The notes under the pieces: model-generated
Databases searched by the model: none
Seen by the model: the letters and a program-made list of their open reading frames with translations, nothing else
Told to the model about the DNA's origin: nothing
Position numbers and translations under genes: made by a program
Shown here: positions 61,701 through 64,000 of the stretch, one piece after another
Position numbering within the stretch: the first letter of the stretch is position 1
Layout of the letters: every line of letters starts with the position of its first letter
Assembly (NCBI GenBank): GCA_036785705.1
Contig: JAWUZG010000070.1
Span: 3,855,001-3,919,000, forward strand
Direction of reading: 5' to 3'
Origin: Acanthornis magna
Taxonomy: Eukaryota > Chordata > Aves > Passeriformes > Acanthizidae
DNA length: 64,000 nt

Positions 61701-64000
61701 AGAAGACTTTCAGAAAGATGGGATCTCTTTTTCAGTCCAGGACTGCAAGACAGCTTAGACAGCTTGTGATGAAAAGGTTATGAATTTAAAAAGGCAAAAA
61801 AAGCTGTGTTAAAATATGGGAAAGTTTAAAAATGTTTTTCCAAGTGGTTTCTACTTTAAAGTTGTCTATATATTTACTTTTAGAATTTTGGGTTGTGCTT
61901 CACCGAAAAAATAGACTTTTAAAAATTTTACACATTCTCGGAATTGAGAGAAGTTCATTATTTCAGCCTACGTAAGAGTTGCCCTTTGTTTGAGCAGTTC
62001 TGGACCCCTGTGTCACCTTAGAAAACTTGATGCACACTAACTAGACATTTTCAGTTTGAGTCCCCTTTTACTTTTAATATTGTCTTTAAAAAGGGGGATT
62101 TCTTCAGCTGTCTTAGGTTGGAGGTGTTTACTTTCACTGAATTAAGAAAATGCCTCCGTCTTCAAGCGCAAAGGGACAAAAAGAAGCTCTCAGCATCTTT
62201 GGTTCCAGTAAAGAAAATATGCAAATAAAAACAAAGACATTTCCCTTTACAGAACAACTGTTCCTGAGACATGATTAAAGCTGTTCAGATTTCCAGTAAT
62301 GTATATATAATATATTCCTGTATCTGCAGCAGATTGGTAGGAAACCTTAAACAGCAGATGCTCCGTGGGACTCTTAAAGTGAAGTCCAATGTATATAGAA
62401 GACAGAACTTATAATGAGACATAATGTAGCTGTGAGACAAGACTCACAGGCAATTTCCTGCAAGAAAGAGTGAGATTTAATCACTTTGGGCTACTTCTGC
62501 AGCTACTGCTAAGGCACGTTAGTTACTCTGTCAGAGGGGGAGATGCTTGTCAAGATTGTAAGCAAACAGAATTGCTGCCAGCCATTTACTCACAGACAAC
62601 AGATGATTCTCATAGGCCATTTGTTTTATTTCTGTGCATTTGTCTTGTGCTTTGCTGTCTCTGTAAAATCCATGGCCTTTTATGTTAGGACAACAGGACA
62701 TTAGCAATTATGGCTGTTACAGTGCTCCACACATAAGCAAAGCCCCCTCTCTGCCACATTAGTCATCAGTTCAGTTATTATCTCTATCACTTCTAAAAGT
62801 TCTCATTCTAGTGGCTTTATTTACCTCAAGGAAATGACTTTAGAATTTTTGATTGATAGAAGTAATTGTTCAGGTACTTGGAGAAGCCAGTCTTGTGTTA
62901 CATTTAATGGCCTACAGGTGAGTGCCTGCTGCTTCCTAACTGCCAGGCACAGAGAGAGCAGGGGGATGAAATCCAGGTTATCTCAAAGCTTGTATTTTCT
63001 GCAGCTCACATAAAAGATTAGCCCCAATTAGCATTCTTGTTGCCAGCCTCAGCTAACACTCTGTGCAGCAGCGTGAAGGCAAAGCCATACCTGGCAGATA
63101 ATGAGCCAGGTAATTACTCAGGGACTGACTGGGCACTCATTCCCAGTCCAAAGGCAGGGCTGTGTAACCAGGACTGTCTAACCAGCAGCTCCTGGACCAT
63201 CCTGCCAAGCTCCATGCTGTGTAGTGCCTGCCACTCCTCAACAACATTTATCCAGTCTTCCTCATCCTGTTGGGATTATTTGCAGCCAGCAGTCCCATCT
63301 TGATTTCCAGGTTGATTGCACAGATTGTAACCCAAGGCAAATTTGGCAGAGGGACTACAGGAGGTAAGGCAAGGAGAGACAGATGGGGGAAAATGTCATT
63401 GACCCAATTGCCTTGTGTGAACTAGATGGAAAATTATATCCTTGTCCCATCACTCTCCACATATCGAACAAATTCAGTATTCCTAGGTGGGTTCTGTGGC
63501 ATCACTTCCACAGCCCAGGGACGAGTGTTCCTGAGGTGAATGCTGCCCTGTACAGTCATTTGAAGCCAGCCTTCCTGTCACCACCTTTTCTTTTCCCTCT
63601 GAGTACCTCCAGCCAAGCATCTTGCCCAGCTCAGACCCTTGCTGTGGGCCAGCTGCACTATCAGAGGCCCAGCAATGGATTCCAGGCTCTGCCTGCATCA
63701 CCTGATGTTGATGTACCTCTCTCTTGTAGGGCATGATTCAGGACAGTGACCTAATCGGAGTCTTTGTCCAGGATAAACATCACACATACCGGTATACTCC
63801 GAAAAGTGGGGAACCAATCTAAAAAAAATTTTAAAGCCTCAGTTATTGTCAATAGCAAGAACATATTCCAAGTGATCGGCATCCTGCAGACCGCTTAGTC
63901 TTAGCTAAGGACCATGGCAGGAGACTGAAAAAGCAAAAGATTTTAGGTTTCCATGGCAGTGAATTGGGAACAGTGTCACCAGTTTCAGTGCAGAACATGT
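58730..64000. other. Gene-free sequence with two longer uncharacterised ORFs
   Basis: No gene was recognised. A 180-codon minus frame (60406-60948) has a basic Lys/Arg patch in its middle and hydrophobic stretches near its end. A 172-codon plus frame (61240-61758) has no visible domain. Given the number of frames in 64 kb, ORFs of this size are only mildly unexpected, and neither has a supporting splice or promoter pattern. The block 62690-63040 is AT-rich and texturally like conserved noncoding DNA. The window ends in unremarkable sequence. Confidence 0.45.

Overview
This window looks like noncoding nuclear DNA from a bird, most likely a songbird. I could not identify any protein-coding gene or structural RNA gene in it. 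The evidence for a bird is the base composition (AT-rich, CpG-poor), the low density of interspersed repeats, and three retroviral LTR-like sequences with the layout seen in avian endogenous retroviruses. One of these, at 57831-58724, resembles from memory the long LTRs that are abundant in songbird genomes. No species or chromosomal locus can be named from the sequence alone. The open reading frames are short, scattered on both strands, and lack recognisable domains. The longest ones cross tandem repeats or lie in locally GC-richer DNA, as expected by chance.

Layout. Positions 1-8200 are unique, gene-free sequence with small low-complexity tracts. At 8203-8278 there is a short tandem array of five 10-bp motifs. 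Four of them are exact CArG (SRF-site) consensus sequences. An LTR-like element in minus orientation follows at about 8283-8576. From 8577 to 28058 the DNA is unique and AT-rich, with a palindrome cluster (9797-9863), a possible degenerate LINE trace (about 14640-14820), a two-copy 24-bp duplication (16929-16976) and two clean hairpins (23866-23912 and 24786-24812). A second minus-oriented LTR-like element (28059-28396) has near-perfect terminal inverted repeats and carries an 11-copy TAGAA microsatellite. From 28397 to 44225 there is a long gene-free stretch with several blocks that have the texture of conserved noncoding DNA.

At 44265-45188 lies a highly homogeneous minisatellite with a 66/67-bp unit and 14 copies. 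An 11-bp direct repeat sits on both of its sides. From 45207 to 57825 the DNA is again gene-free, with two more enhancer-like blocks. At 57831-58724 lies a solo LTR flanked by a 5-bp target-site duplication. Part of its body has expanded into an eight-copy 53-bp minisatellite. From 58730 to the end no gene is seen, although two of the longest non-repeat ORFs (180 and 172 codons) are close together at 60.4-61.8 kb.

Interpretation (inference). The window is probably intergenic gene desert or part of a very large intron, with regulatory potential in its AT-rich, homeodomain-motif-rich blocks. The most notable structures are the CArG array beside an LTR, the minisatellite that grew inside an LTR, and the 67-bp minisatellite. 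I found no convincing new multi-gene system.
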